A DNA stretch of 64,000 nucleotides from Candidatus Nitrosoglobus terrae (lineage in GTDB: Bacteria; Pseudomonadota; Gammaproteobacteria; Nitrosococcales; Nitrosococcaceae). The notes below the pieces were generated by a model that worked only from the letters and a program-made list of their open reading frames with translations, had not been told where the DNA came from and searched no databases. Location of the stretch: contig NZ_AP014836.1 of assembly GCF_002356115.1 (NCBI RefSeq), forward strand, positions 868,001 through 932,000, in the 5' to 3' direction. The position numbers and the translations under genes are program-made. This document shows, in pieces, positions 35,726-44,719 of the stretch. Each line of letters opens with the position of its first letter. Position 1 is the stretch's first letter.

Positions 35726-36190
35726 ATGACGGGGATTATAATTGCCGTGGCGATACATGTGCTGGCTGTTATCTGGTGGATTGGGGGCTTAGCGTTTGTA
35801 TCGTGTTCATTTTTGCCCGCCTTGCGCCAGGGTGCGTTTGGCTCGCAGCAGGACGCATTCCGTGCGGTTGAACGCCGCTTTGGATTACAGGCCCGCGTTG
35901 CCATATTGCTGGTGGGGGCTTCCGGCTTGTATATGGTGGCGATACAGCACTGGTGGCCTTTATTCGGGATGGCAAAATTCTGGTGGCTAAGCGGAATGTT
36001 TGCCTACTGGCTATTATTCATGGTGATGCTATTTATCCTCGGTCCCAGCGGGGTGCTAAAAAAGATCATGAAGGGTTCCGGCGGGGACGAAGCGCGAGCA
36101 TGGCAACGAATGCATCATATGCATCTTGTGCTGCTGCTGATCGGTATTGTGATTATTATCGGGGGATTGATGGGTAATCATAGCCTCTAG
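35726..36190 (+). CDS. Small membrane protein, CopD-like, unassigned
   Basis: 154 residues with four hydrophobic helices and a short basic loop containing a FRAVERRFGLQAR segment after helix 1. His and Trp residues in the helices (AIHVLAVIWWIGGLAFV) recall the CopD/DUF2214-type families. Ribosome site AAAGGAGA. Base composition is somewhat richer in G and C than the neighbours. Not recognised with certainty; followed by a DMT-type gene on the same strand. Confidence 0.65.
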   Translation: MTGIIIAVAIHVLAVIWWIGGLAFVSCSFLPALRQGAFGSQQDAFRAVERRFGLQARVAILLVGASGLYMVAIQHWWPLFGMAKFWWLSGMFAYWLLFMVMLFILGPSGVLKKIMKGSGGDEARAWQRMHHMHLVLLLIGIVIIIGGLMGNHSL

Positions 36191-36226
36191 GAGTTCTCAT
36201 TAAGATAATGATTGGGAGTTATATGT

Positions 36227-36574
36227 ATGCACCCCATTATAGCCGCCGTGGGTTTGCTCTGTTTAAGCAACCTATTTATGACCTTTGCATGGTATGCTCA
36301 CCTTAAAACGTTAAATCACCAGCCGTGGATTATTGCAGCCCTTGTCAGCTGGGGCATTGCCTTCTTTGAATATTTATTACAAGTCCCCGCCAATCGGCTG
36401 GGGTATACAGTTTTAAGTGTTAGCCAGCTTAAAATTTTACAAGAAGTCATTACCCTATCTGTCTTTGTTCCTTTTGCCTTATTTTATCTCCATGAACCGT
36501 TAAAACGGGATTACCTATGGGCAGCGTTATGTATGCTGGGAGCCGTGTATTTCATGTTTAGAGAATCTAGCTAA
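36227..36574 (+). CDS. DMT-superfamily small membrane protein (DUF486)
   Basis: 115 residues from ATG 36227, chosen because GGGAG lies eight bases before it. Four hydrophobic helices and the segments LFMTFAWYAHLK, FEYLLQVPANRLGY and FVPFALFYLHEPLK match the DUF486 group of small drug/metabolite-transporter-like proteins. Substrate unknown. Confidence 0.85.
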   Translation: MHPIIAAVGLLCLSNLFMTFAWYAHLKTLNHQPWIIAALVSWGIAFFEYLLQVPANRLGYTVLSVSQLKILQEVITLSVFVPFALFYLHEPLKRDYLWAALCMLGAVYFMFRESS

Positions 36575-36780
36575 GTTTTCATTTAGGCTTTCCACCGTGT
36601 CAAAAAACTTAACACCTGCCTAATCGTAAGATCCAAGCTTCATTCAAACTGATGATAAATTTATAAATTATTGATTTTAGGTTAAATATTTAAAAGACGA
36701 GCCTTTTATCCCCCTCATCAAGAGAATCAAACCCCTTGAGATAGAACCCATTAAGTGTCATTAATTTTTACATTTTTGAA

Positions 36781-36808
36781 GATAAAAGATAAAAGATAAA
36801 AGATAAAT
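36781..36808 (+). repeat. Tandem heptamer repeat
   Basis: Four consecutive copies of GATAAAA, the last ending GATAAAT, in the intergenic region before the PEP-CTERM gene. Copy number could vary by slippage and alter upstream spacing. Confidence 0.9.
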
Positions 36809-36875
36809 TTTAATTTATCTCATTGAATTTAAAGCTAAAATAAATAAAGGCACGAATATTGCTAGAAACCTTAAT

Positions 36876-36916
36876 GATGGGAATAGCTTTCTCCCTGATA
36901 TAGGGCTATTCCCATC
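36876..36916 (+). promoter_or_regulatory. Perfect 12-base inverted repeat before the PEP-CTERM gene
   Basis: GATGGGAATAGC (36876-36887) and GCTATTCCCATC (36905-36916) pair perfectly around a 17-base loop, ending 36 bases before the GTG start. It could be an mRNA leader hairpin or a protein-binding operator. There is no T-run. Confidence 0.6.
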
Positions 36917-36952
36917 AAAACACTTAAAAACTAAGAACAGAGGTTTTATATC

Positions 36953-37897
36953 GTGCTAATTTTTAAAATTAAGAACGAGAATGTAAAGAATATTGATGTA
37001 ATGACTAAAGTGAGCTTTCAGCTTAAGGGGCTTTTAACTGCCAGTATAATTTTACTAGGGTTCATCACTACCCCCAATGCTTACGCGGTGCCTTCTTATG
37101 TGGCGGAGATTATGTTCTTCAATTCGGTTGGATTTAACGGTGCTATTGGGATTACGGATAAGAACAAAGTGATAGGTAATGGACATCACAATAGCTACGT
37201 TGGCCCTCTATATTATCCTGGAGGTGATAGTTCGCCAACTATAGGTGTGGAGAATATCTACCATGATGAGGGTCTAACGATCAATGGTAGTGGTTACGTT
37301 AAAGGTGAAATATATGAGCTTGGCCTTCCCGTTATTTTCTATGGTGGCGAGGATATCTTCTATGGCAAAAACAGTGCAGGCCAGTATCATGAATACATCC
37401 TTAATTACAGTAACCTCAATCCCGCTCAGGGCATCAGCGGTAGCGAACTAATAGAAGCAGATACGGGAGAATTGGTGCCTTTTAAGGAGATCACTGATTT
37501 TAGCTATGCCCCTTCAATCCATTTTAGTCCGGATGAAAATGATCAAGGGCAGCGGATAGCCACAGTAGATGGTGTCGCTACCCTGTATGATAAGGGTATT
37601 GCCTATAATATTACGGATCTGATTAGTAATAAACTGGATACAGGAGCGGCTCCTTATTATGACGGTCTCAGCTATAGCATTACACGCTTTTATGATCCTA
37701 TTTACATCAATAATAATGGCTGGATATTAGGCCAAGTAGATCTAAAATTGAGTGACGGAACACCATATTCAGATGCAAATCGGTTTGTAATACTCAAGCC
37801 AGTAGATGTGCCCCTACCCTCAAGCCTAGCGCTGTTAGGGTTAGGGGTGGGGCTATTGGGGGTGATGGGTCGACGCGCGGCCAGTCAATCTCTTTAA
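36953..37897 (+). CDS. PEP-CTERM sorting-domain protein
   Basis: 314 residues. A signal peptide (about residues 20-46, KVSFQLKGLLTASIILLG...NAYA/VPS) sends it across the inner membrane. The C-terminus from residue 286 (VPLPSSLALLGLG...GVMGRRA) is a PEP-CTERM signal: a Pro-rich motif, a hydrophobic helix and a basic tail, recognised by exosortase. The middle is Tyr-, Gly- and Asn-rich and not recognised. The start is GTG (AGAGG nine bases upstream); ATG at 37001 is an alternative that would keep the signal peptide. No exosortase gene is in the window. Confidence 0.82.
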   Translation: MLIFKIKNENVKNIDVMTKVSFQLKGLLTASIILLGFITTPNAYAVPSYVAEIMFFNSVGFNGAIGITDKNKVIGNGHHNSYVGPLYYPGGDSSPTIGVENIYHDEGLTINGSGYVKGEIYELGLPVIFYGGEDIFYGKNSAGQYHEYILNYSNLNPAQGISGSELIEADTGELVPFKEITDFSYAPSIHFSPDENDQGQRIATVDGVATLYDKGIAYNITDLISNKLDTGAAPYYDGLSYSITRFYDPIYINNNGWILGQVDLKLSDGTPYSDANRFVILKPVDVPLPSSLALLGLGVGLLGVMGRRAASQSL

Positions 37898-37980
37898 TCT
37901 ACTTCAATGATATTTTGAAGTGGCTATTCCCGATTGATCGTCACGCGATCAGTCGGGATTTTATACAGTTTACTAAACGT

Positions 37981-38589
37981 ATGAAGTATTTCTCTCAAGC
38001 TTGCGAAAATAATAAGCAGCCTATTTTGGAAATTCTTAAAAGAGTGCTTAAAGGTTGCCATCAGGTGCTGGAAATAGGGAGCGGATCAGGTCAGCATGCG
38101 GTGTATTTTGGTAAGCAGTTACCCCATCTAACATGGCAGCCTACGGAGACTCTGGAAGGGATAGCGATACTAAAAGAAAATTTAGTAAGCCTTTCTGCTC
38201 CAAGCAATGTGTTAACGCCTCTAGTGTTAGATGTAAATCAGCCGCTATGGCCGCTGGACTCGGTGGCAAATATATTCAGCGCCAATACGTTACATATCTT
38301 AGCTTGGGAAGAGGTGGAGTTGTTTTTTAAGGGGGTAGGTGCGCTGCTAAAACCCAAGGGCTTACTGTGTGTATATGGGCCGTTTCGTTATCAGGGAAAC
38401 TATACGAGCTTGAGTAATGCTGAATTTGATTCTTGGTTAAAAGCCCAAGACGTTGAGCGGGGTATTCGTGATTTTGAAGCGGTAAACACGTTAGCAGAGG
38501 AACAGGGGTTAGAGCTAAAAGAGGATTATGCTATGCCCGCCAACAATCAGTTTTTGATTTGGCAGCGATCCGAAAAGATAAATTCCTAA
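37981..38589 (+). CDS. DUF938 family SAM-dependent methyltransferase
   Basis: About 202 residues from ATG 37981. I prefer this to a longer TTG reading at 37915 because the conserved family N-terminus (MKYFSQACENNKQPILEIL) begins there. The SAM-binding motif VLEIGSGSGQHAVYF follows, then WQPTETLEG and ANTLHILAWEEVELFFKG. A class I methyltransferase; target unknown. It begins 84 bases after the PEP-CTERM gene. Confidence 0.85.
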   Translation: MKYFSQACENNKQPILEILKRVLKGCHQVLEIGSGSGQHAVYFGKQLPHLTWQPTETLEGIAILKENLVSLSAPSNVLTPLVLDVNQPLWPLDSVANIFSANTLHILAWEEVELFFKGVGALLKPKGLLCVYGPFRYQGNYTSLSNAEFDSWLKAQDVERGIRDFEAVNTLAEEQGLELKEDYAMPANNQFLIWQRSEKINS

Positions 38590-38617
38590 CCCCAATTTTT
38601 GGGTAGATTAAAAATAC

Positions 38618-39685
38618 TTATTGCTGAGATAACCGCCGTTTCTGGACAGCATCTGCAAATTGATAGAGTAATTCCTCGCTTTCTTCCCAACCCATACAAG
38701 AATCGGTAATACTTTGTCCATAAATTAGGGGGGTATCAGGAACAATATCTTGACGGCCAGCTACTAAATGACTTTCTAGCATAATCCCAATAATGCGTTT
38801 ATCGCCGACTGCAATCTGCCCCACAATATTTTCGGCCACTAAAATTTGCCGCTTAGGGTCTTTACCGCTATTACCATGACTACAGTCAATCATCACTTGG
38901 GGGAGAAGCCCAGCCTGAATGAGCTTAGTAGCGGCTTCATCTATGCTTTCTGGATCATAATTGGGTTGCTTACCGCCCCGTAGGATGAGATGGCAATCCG
39001 GATTTCCTGTAGTGGAGAAGATAGCAGAATGCCCAGCTTTAGTGACCGAGAGAAAATGATGAGGTCGTGAGGCTGAGATAATCGCGGCGGTGGCTACATC
39101 CAGATTACCGTTAGTAGCGTTTTTAAACCCAACGGGACAGGATAGGCCAGAGGCTAGCTCTCGATGTACTTGGCTTTCAATGGTACGTGCCCCTATGGCT
39201 CCCCATGAAATCAGATCAGTCATGTATTGGGGGCTAATTAAGTCTAAATATTCAGTACCGGCTGGGATTCCAGCGGTGGCTAAATCCAATAACAGCTTAC
39301 GAGCTAGGTGTAGTCCTTCATTGATCTGAAAGCTACCATCTAAATAAGGATCGTTGATAAATCCTTTCCATCCCACGGTAGAGCGCGGTTTTTCAAAATA
39401 AACCCGCATCACAATGAGCAAGTCATTGGTAAGTTTATTAATCAGTATTTTCAGCCTTTTGGCGTACTCCCATGCAGCTTTAGGATCGTGAATAGAACAA
39501 GGACCCACTATCACTAACAGACGGTCATCGTTTCCATTGAGTATTTCCTGAATGGATCGTCGCGTTTGATAGACTGTCTCTGAAGCCTTCTGGCTAATAG
39601 GTAACGCTTCTTGGAGCTGGGCGGGTGGAATCACCTCTTTTAGGTCTTTAATTCGGAGATTTTCAGTAGGAAAATTCATTGGCAT
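38618..39685 (-). CDS. aroG: 3-deoxy-D-arabino-heptulosonate 7-phosphate synthase (class I)
   Basis: First step of the shikimate pathway, joining phosphoenolpyruvate and erythrose 4-phosphate. 355 residues. It has LLVIVGPCSIHDPKAAWEYA, RVYFEKPRSTVGWKGFINDP, IGARTIESQVHRELASGLS and MIDCSHGNSGKDPKRQ, typical of the AroF/G/H group. Which feedback-regulated isozyme it is cannot be told; the symbol is used in the general sense. The start is ATG CCA ATG. Confidence 0.95.
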   Translation of the reverse strand: MPMNFPTENLRIKDLKEVIPPAQLQEALPISQKASETVYQTRRSIQEILNGNDDRLLVIVGPCSIHDPKAAWEYAKRLKILINKLTNDLLIVMRVYFEKPRSTVGWKGFINDPYLDGSFQINEGLHLARKLLLDLATAGIPAGTEYLDLISPQYMTDLISWGAIGARTIESQVHRELASGLSCPVGFKNATNGNLDVATAAIISASRPHHFLSVTKAGHSAIFSTTGNPDCHLILRGGKQPNYDPESIDEAATKLIQAGLLPQVMIDCSHGNSGKDPKRQILVAENIVGQIAVGDKRIIGIMLESHLVAGRQDIVPDTPLIYGQSITDSCMGWEESEELLYQFADAVQKRRLSQQ

Positions 39686-39960
39686 TTACGTCTACTAGTT
39701 ACTATAAATTTTGATATTATGAAATGGTTAGAGCAAATACGCCTGCTTTAATAATATTATGAGTACATAATCAGGAATTAAAAACTTAGGCTTTATTCGT
39801 ATCTCAATTTTGGTCAATTTTAAATGCTCTTCATTTTAATACATCGCTAACTGTAAAAAATTCAGACTTGCTGGAAGGTAACACGGCAGTATTACCAGTA
39901 TTCTGTATACTTTTTAGGTTAGCATCCGCTAATTCTAAGATCATCTTAGCCTTATCGTCT

Positions 39961-41262
39961 ATGACAGATATTAATCGTTATCCTTTAGAATCGCTGTTTA
40001 ATCGCATTTTATCTCCCATCAAAGTTTTTCTTCAGCAGCCTACTGCTGGAGGAATCATGTTAATGATGGCCACTGTTTTAGCTCTTGTATTGGCCACTGG
40101 GTTAGGAGCGGAGACTACCCGCCATTTTTGGGAGCAGCAGCTTATGTTCTCGGTTGAGAATCATTTTACCCTGAAGCTTTCTTGGCGTGATTGGATTAAT
40201 GATGGTCTCATGGCTGTTTTCTTTTTGTTTATGGGGCTGGAAATTAAGTATGAAATTTTGATGGGGGAGCTGGCTTCGATAAAAAATGCCGCCTTACCTA
40301 TTGTAGCCGCCATCGGTGGAATGGTAGTTCCTGCTGTGATTTACACTGTTTTTAACCTGAATACTGAGGCTGCCTCCGGGTGGGGGATTCCCATGGCGAC
40401 TGATATTGCTTTTGCGGTTGGGGTCTTAACGTTGTTAGGACAGCGGATTCCAAAGAGCTTGGTGACTTTTTTAGCCGCTTTGGCCATTATTGATGATCTG
40501 GGTGCGGTGTTAGTGATCGCCATTTTTTATACTTCCACTTTGAGTATTATTGCCTTGGTTGCTGCGGGTATATTATTTATCTTGTTATTGCTATTTAATC
40601 GAGGGGGTATTCGTCATCCATTGCCTTATCTGTTGGTTGGCACAGCGCTTTGGTATGCCGTGCTTATCTCAGGGGTGCATGCCACAATTGCGGGAATTCT
40701 ATTAGCGATAACTATTCCTTCTTGGGCGGTTCACAAGCCAGAATATTTTCGTCAGCAGCTCGTAAAATTTTTTGCTCAAGCGCAAAAAGATAGCTCTTTT
40801 TCGGTGGCAGTAGAAGCTACGGCTATTGCTGCTCAAAGCCCACTACAGCGGATGGAGCGAATCTTAGATCCGTGGGTTACGTTTGTGATTGTGCCCATTT
40901 TTGCCCTTGCAAATGCGGGGATTGATTTATCTCATATTATCTGGATAGAAACCTTATCAGAAAAAGTCACTTTGGGCGTTATGCTTGGCCTTGCGGTAGG
41001 GAAATTTATGGGTATCAGTCTGTTTAGTTGGTTAGCCGTGTATTTTAGATTAGGGCAGCTGCCTACAGGCGTGGATTGGCAGTATTTACTTGGCGCTGCG
41101 TGGCTTGGGGGGATTGGTTTTACTATGTCGATCTTTATCAATCAACTTGCTTTTTTAGACCCACTATATATAGAGCAAGCAAAAATTGGTATTTTGCTTG
41201 CCTCTGGGATTTCAGCGGCTATTGGCTTGGTTTGGCTATATAGGGCTGCTGCCAGAACGTAA
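39961..41262 (+). CDS. nhaA: Na+/H+ antiporter NhaA
   Basis: Inner-membrane sodium/proton antiporter. 433 residues from ATG 39961; an upstream TTG would add 31 non-conserved residues. About twelve helices. The key residues are seen: MATDIAFAVGVLTLLG with the Asp of helix IV, and AIIDDLGAVLVIAIFYT with the adjacent Asp pair of helix V. GVHATIAGILLA and GFTMSIFI are further family blocks. Not in an obvious operon. Confidence 0.95.
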   Translation: MTDINRYPLESLFNRILSPIKVFLQQPTAGGIMLMMATVLALVLATGLGAETTRHFWEQQLMFSVENHFTLKLSWRDWINDGLMAVFFLFMGLEIKYEILMGELASIKNAALPIVAAIGGMVVPAVIYTVFNLNTEAASGWGIPMATDIAFAVGVLTLLGQRIPKSLVTFLAALAIIDDLGAVLVIAIFYTSTLSIIALVAAGILFILLLLFNRGGIRHPLPYLLVGTALWYAVLISGVHATIAGILLAITIPSWAVHKPEYFRQQLVKFFAQAQKDSSFSVAVEATAIAAQSPLQRMERILDPWVTFVIVPIFALANAGIDLSHIIWIETLSEKVTLGVMLGLAVGKFMGISLFSWLAVYFRLGQLPTGVDWQYLLGAAWLGGIGFTMSIFINQLAFLDPLYIEQAKIGILLASGISAAIGLVWLYRAAART

Positions 41263-41303
41263 GATAGTAATAATCGCCTTGAGCTTGAATAAGAGAATCA
41301 ATA

Positions 41304-43112
41304 ATGTCGGCCATTCACTACACTATTTTTCCTAAAAACCCTCAAGCCCATCTGTTTCAGGTAACGTTAGCTATTTCAGATCCAGATCCTAAGGGGCAGT
41401 GTTTGTCTCTACCCGCTTGGATTCCGGGGAGCTATTTAATCCGTGATTTTGCTAAGCATGTGGTGCAACTAAGGGCAGAATCTGAAGGTCATCTGCTTAT
41501 AGTGCAAAAGCTCAATAAATCTACGTGGTATTGCGCCCCAAGTCAGGGGTCAATTGTCATTAATTATGAGGTTTATGCTTGGGATAGTTCAGTACGTGGA
41601 GCGCGTTTGGATACAACCCATAGTTTTTTTAATGGCTCCTGTATGTTTCTTACAGTAGAGGGTCAAGCAGATCGGCTTTGTACGGTGACTATTTTACCAC
41701 CGGAAGGGGAAATTTATCGTGATTGGCGAGTAGCGACGGCTTTGCCTCGGGCAGGGGCTGAACCTTATGGTTTTGGTGATTATCAGGCGGTAAATTATGA
41801 TGAGCTTATTGATCATCCGGTAGTCATGGGTCGGTTTAGTTTAGCTACTTTTAAGGCCTGCGATGTGCCTCATGATATTGTGATTATGGGTCGCCATCGA
41901 GCTGATATGGATCGTCTTTGCCAAGATCTGAAAACCCTTTGTGAATGGCATATTCACTTCTTTGGCGTGCCTGCTCCCATGGATCGTTATCTGTTTTTGA
42001 TAACAGCTACTGGGGAAGGATATGGCGGTTTAGAACACCGGGCTTCAACGGCTCTAATTTGTAGCCGCGATGATTTGCCCCGTGCTGGAGAGGTTAAAAC
42101 TCGGGAAAGTTATCGAAATTTTCTGGGCCTCTGTAGCCATGAGTATTTTCATACTTGGAATATTAAACGCATCAAACCTGCTGTTTTTACTCCCTATAAG
42201 CTAGGCTGTGAGAATTATACCCACTTACTTTGGGCTTTTGAGGGCATTACCTCTTATTACGATGAGCTTGGATTGGTACGTTCAGGCTTAATTAGTCAGG
42301 AGAACTTTTTAGAAGTTTTAGGGCAAACCATCACCCGAGTGCTAAGAACCCCAGGGCGGTTTAAGCAAAGTTTAGCTGAGTCTAGCTTCGATACTTGGAT
42401 TAAATTTTATCAACCCAATGAGAATACCCCTAATGCGGTTGTGAGTTATTACGCTAAAGGATCCTTGGTAGCCTTAGCATTGGATTTAACCCTACGACGG
42501 GAAACTCAAGGCAAGTATTCTTTAGATAAAGTGATGAAAATACTTTGGGATAGTTATGGAAAAACTGAGATGGGAGTGCCTGAATCTGGGATAGAACAAT
42601 TGGTTGGAGAGATCTCTAGGCTTGATCTAAGTGATTTTTTTGATTCCGCTTTACGCGGAACTGAGGATATTAACTTAGCCCCTTTATTTGCCGATGTTGG
42701 GATTATCTATCAATTACGGTGCTCAGAATCCAGTGAAGATAAGGGAGGTACTTTGGGCAAAGGGGGCAGCCCTCGAACTGTGCTGGGCGTTCGGTTAGTT
42801 TCCAATAAAAGAGAGGCTAAGCTGAGTCAGGTTTTTGAGGGTGGCGCTGCTCAGCTAGCGGGGCTAGCTGCTGGGGATATTGTGGTTGCGGTTGAGGGTA
42901 TTAGGGCGACAGCAAGTAATTTGGAAAAGATCATAGAAAGTTACCCTTCAGAGATCACCATTCAAATCCATGCTTTTCGTCAGGATGAGCTTAGAAAGTT
43001 TGCAGTAACCTTAAAGCTAGCGCCACAAGATACCTGCGTGTTGACCTTCAATCCAACTGCTAGCGCTGAAATGATAGCAGCACGGCAAGCTTGGCTTTTA
43101 GGCATTTTCTAA
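41304..43112 (+). CDS. M61 family peptidase with PDZ domain
   Basis: 602 residues: an N-terminal beta-rich domain (1-180), a gluzincin peptidase domain with SHEYFHTWNIKRIKP (His-Glu-x2-His zinc motif) and the second Glu in FEGITSYYDEL, and a C-terminal PDZ domain (GGAAQLAGLAAGDIVVAVEG). Matches the glycyl-aminopeptidase-like M61 group. No signal peptide, so probably cytoplasmic. Substrate unknown. Confidence 0.93.
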   Translation: MSAIHYTIFPKNPQAHLFQVTLAISDPDPKGQCLSLPAWIPGSYLIRDFAKHVVQLRAESEGHLLIVQKLNKSTWYCAPSQGSIVINYEVYAWDSSVRGARLDTTHSFFNGSCMFLTVEGQADRLCTVTILPPEGEIYRDWRVATALPRAGAEPYGFGDYQAVNYDELIDHPVVMGRFSLATFKACDVPHDIVIMGRHRADMDRLCQDLKTLCEWHIHFFGVPAPMDRYLFLITATGEGYGGLEHRASTALICSRDDLPRAGEVKTRESYRNFLGLCSHEYFHTWNIKRIKPAVFTPYKLGCENYTHLLWAFEGITSYYDELGLVRSGLISQENFLEVLGQTITRVLRTPGRFKQSLAESSFDTWIKFYQPNENTPNAVVSYYAKGSLVALALDLTLRRETQGKYSLDKVMKILWDSYGKTEMGVPESGIEQLVGEISRLDLSDFFDSALRGTEDINLAPLFADVGIIYQLRCSESSEDKGGTLGKGGSPRTVLGVRLVSNKREAKLSQVFEGGAAQLAGLAAGDIVVAVEGIRATASNLEKIIESYPSEITIQIHAFRQDELRKFAVTLKLAPQDTCVLTFNPTASAEMIAARQAWLLGIF

Positions 43113-43141
43113 AGCTTCTGGAGTTAATAGGATGACTAGGA

Positions 43142-43657
43142 TTAATAATGCAACAGTGAATGTATTACATAATTAGAAAGCTGTTCCCTGCCTTTTAATG
43201 AGTCTAACTCGATCACAAAAGCGCAGGCAGTAACCGTTGCACCTAGACGTTCAATAAGATTACACGCTGCTTTGGCGCTACCCCCAGTGGCTAGTAAATC
43301 ATCCACAAGTAGGACATTATCTTCAGAGCTGAAGGCATCGGTATGTACCTCCAAATTGGTAGATCCATACTCTAAATTATAGGAGATGCTTTCAACAATA
43401 TAGGGAAGTTTGCCCGGTTTGCGTAACGGAACAAATCCAACCCCTAGCTCCCAAGCTACTAATGACCCAAATATAAATCCTCGAGCCTCTATTCCAGCAA
43501 CTACCGTAATGTTTCGACTAAGAAATGGGTGTAAAATTTCACGTACAGCTAAACGCAGGGCAGCAGGGTCTTTAATAAGTGGCGTAATATCTCTAAATAA
43601 AATCCCCGGCTGAGGAAAATTAGGAATATCACGAATTTTAGCTCTGAATAGCTCCAT
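43142..43657 (-). CDS. apt: Adenine phosphoribosyltransferase
   Basis: Purine salvage enzyme making AMP from adenine and PRPP. 171 residues with FPQPGILFRDITPLIKDP, the substrate loop EARGFIFGSLVAWELGVGF, and the PRPP-binding motif NVLLVDDLLATGGSAKAA. The start is ATG. Isolated between the M61 peptidase and the lipoprotein. Confidence 0.96.
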   Translation of the reverse strand: MELFRAKIRDIPNFPQPGILFRDITPLIKDPAALRLAVREILHPFLSRNITVVAGIEARGFIFGSLVAWELGVGFVPLRKPGKLPYIVESISYNLEYGSTNLEVHTDAFSSEDNVLLVDDLLATGGSAKAACNLIERLGATVTACAFVIELDSLKGREQLSNYVIHSLLHY

Positions 43658-43915
43658 ATTTACTTCATGTTTAAAGGGATTAGCGATTAATTACTAATAG
43701 TTACTAAGATTAAATGATTAAAAATAAAGGAGCAATTGAAAAAGCAGCAGGATTATAAACGCACTACCAAATTAGAGATAGGGTATATATCTTTAATGAG
43801 GTCTACTAGAAGTATTGCTGGTTAAGGTAAACAGTAAAAAATTTTTCTATAATGTTACCCGCTCTTTCTTGTATTTCTTTATTATTTCCCATTTTTAAAG
43901 ACATTTTTAGCTGCC

Positions 43916-44554
43916 ATGATGAGTGCTCGCCTAAATTATTTAGTTTGTTTATTTGCTTTGACGTTTGCAGGATGTTCCTTGTTTGGCAGTCAGAAAGAAG
44001 TGGTGGAAAATCATTACACGTTGGAAGTAAAACGGGTATTAGATCAGCCGTCGCCTAAAGCCCGAGAACGGGTATTAGAGGTAAGCCAATTTCGAATAAG
44101 CCCTCGTTATCAAAGCCAAACTTTGGTTTACCAGAAAGGTGATTCTTGGTACCACACCGAAAAAAATCAAGCATTTATGCTCCCTCCCCAAGTGCTCGTA
44201 ACCGATCAAGTTACTCGGTATCTTGGAAATTCTGGGCTATTTGGCGCGATAGTTGAAGGGGAAAGCCGCTTAAAGGTGACTCACCTGTTAGAAGGGGCCA
44301 TCACTGCCCTATACGGTGATTTTACTGATCCTAAAGGATTACAAGCGGTTATGGAAATCCAGTTCTTTCTACTTGATCCATTAGCAACTAACCCTCCTAA
44401 AATCGTATTTCAAACTGGCTTTCGGATTGAGGCAGAGATTCCAAGTTCAACGCCGCAAGCGTTGATTCAAGGCTGGAATAAGGGTCTAGAGACTATATTG
44501 CAAAATTTTGAAAACGATTTACGTCGGCTTTTTAAAGAATCATCCCTAGAGTAG
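43916..44554 (+). CDS. ABC-type transport auxiliary lipoprotein
   Basis: 212 residues. The lipobox ALTFAGC puts the lipidated Cys at about residue 20; with no Asp next to it the protein should be sorted to the outer membrane. The rest matches the auxiliary lipoprotein of Mla/Pqi-type exporters (family knowledge): YTLEVKR, LEVSQFRISPRYQ, FMLPPQVLVTDQVTRYL. No permease, ATPase or MCE-domain gene is nearby, so its partners are elsewhere. A short gap precedes gyrA. Confidence 0.8.
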   Translation: MMSARLNYLVCLFALTFAGCSLFGSQKEVVENHYTLEVKRVLDQPSPKARERVLEVSQFRISPRYQSQTLVYQKGDSWYHTEKNQAFMLPPQVLVTDQVTRYLGNSGLFGAIVEGESRLKVTHLLEGAITALYGDFTDPKGLQAVMEIQFFLLDPLATNPPKIVFQTGFRIEAEIPSSTPQALIQGWNKGLETILQNFENDLRRLFKESSLE

Positions 44555-44719
44555 GAATAAGCTCAATCATTTTTGCCGCCCCCTTATAGAGGTATTACGA
44601 TTACGACGCATAAGCTGTTAACTCCGAAGAGTATGGTAAAATATTAAATATCTAATGTTTTTTACCTACTCAGATTGATTGAGTTAACGCTCATAGAGGC
44701 CAAAAGCTAATAATATAAT

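Larger units (their letters stand above)
36575..36952. other. Intergenic region upstream of the PEP-CTERM gene
   Basis: 378 AT-rich bases. It holds a heptamer repeat (36781-36808) and a long perfect hairpin (36876-36916), both listed separately. I see no short gene or clear promoter. Confidence 0.5.

Noticed and set aside
36781-36808. Heptamer repeat as a CRISPR array
   Set aside because: No spacers and a seven-base unit; a simple tandem repeat.
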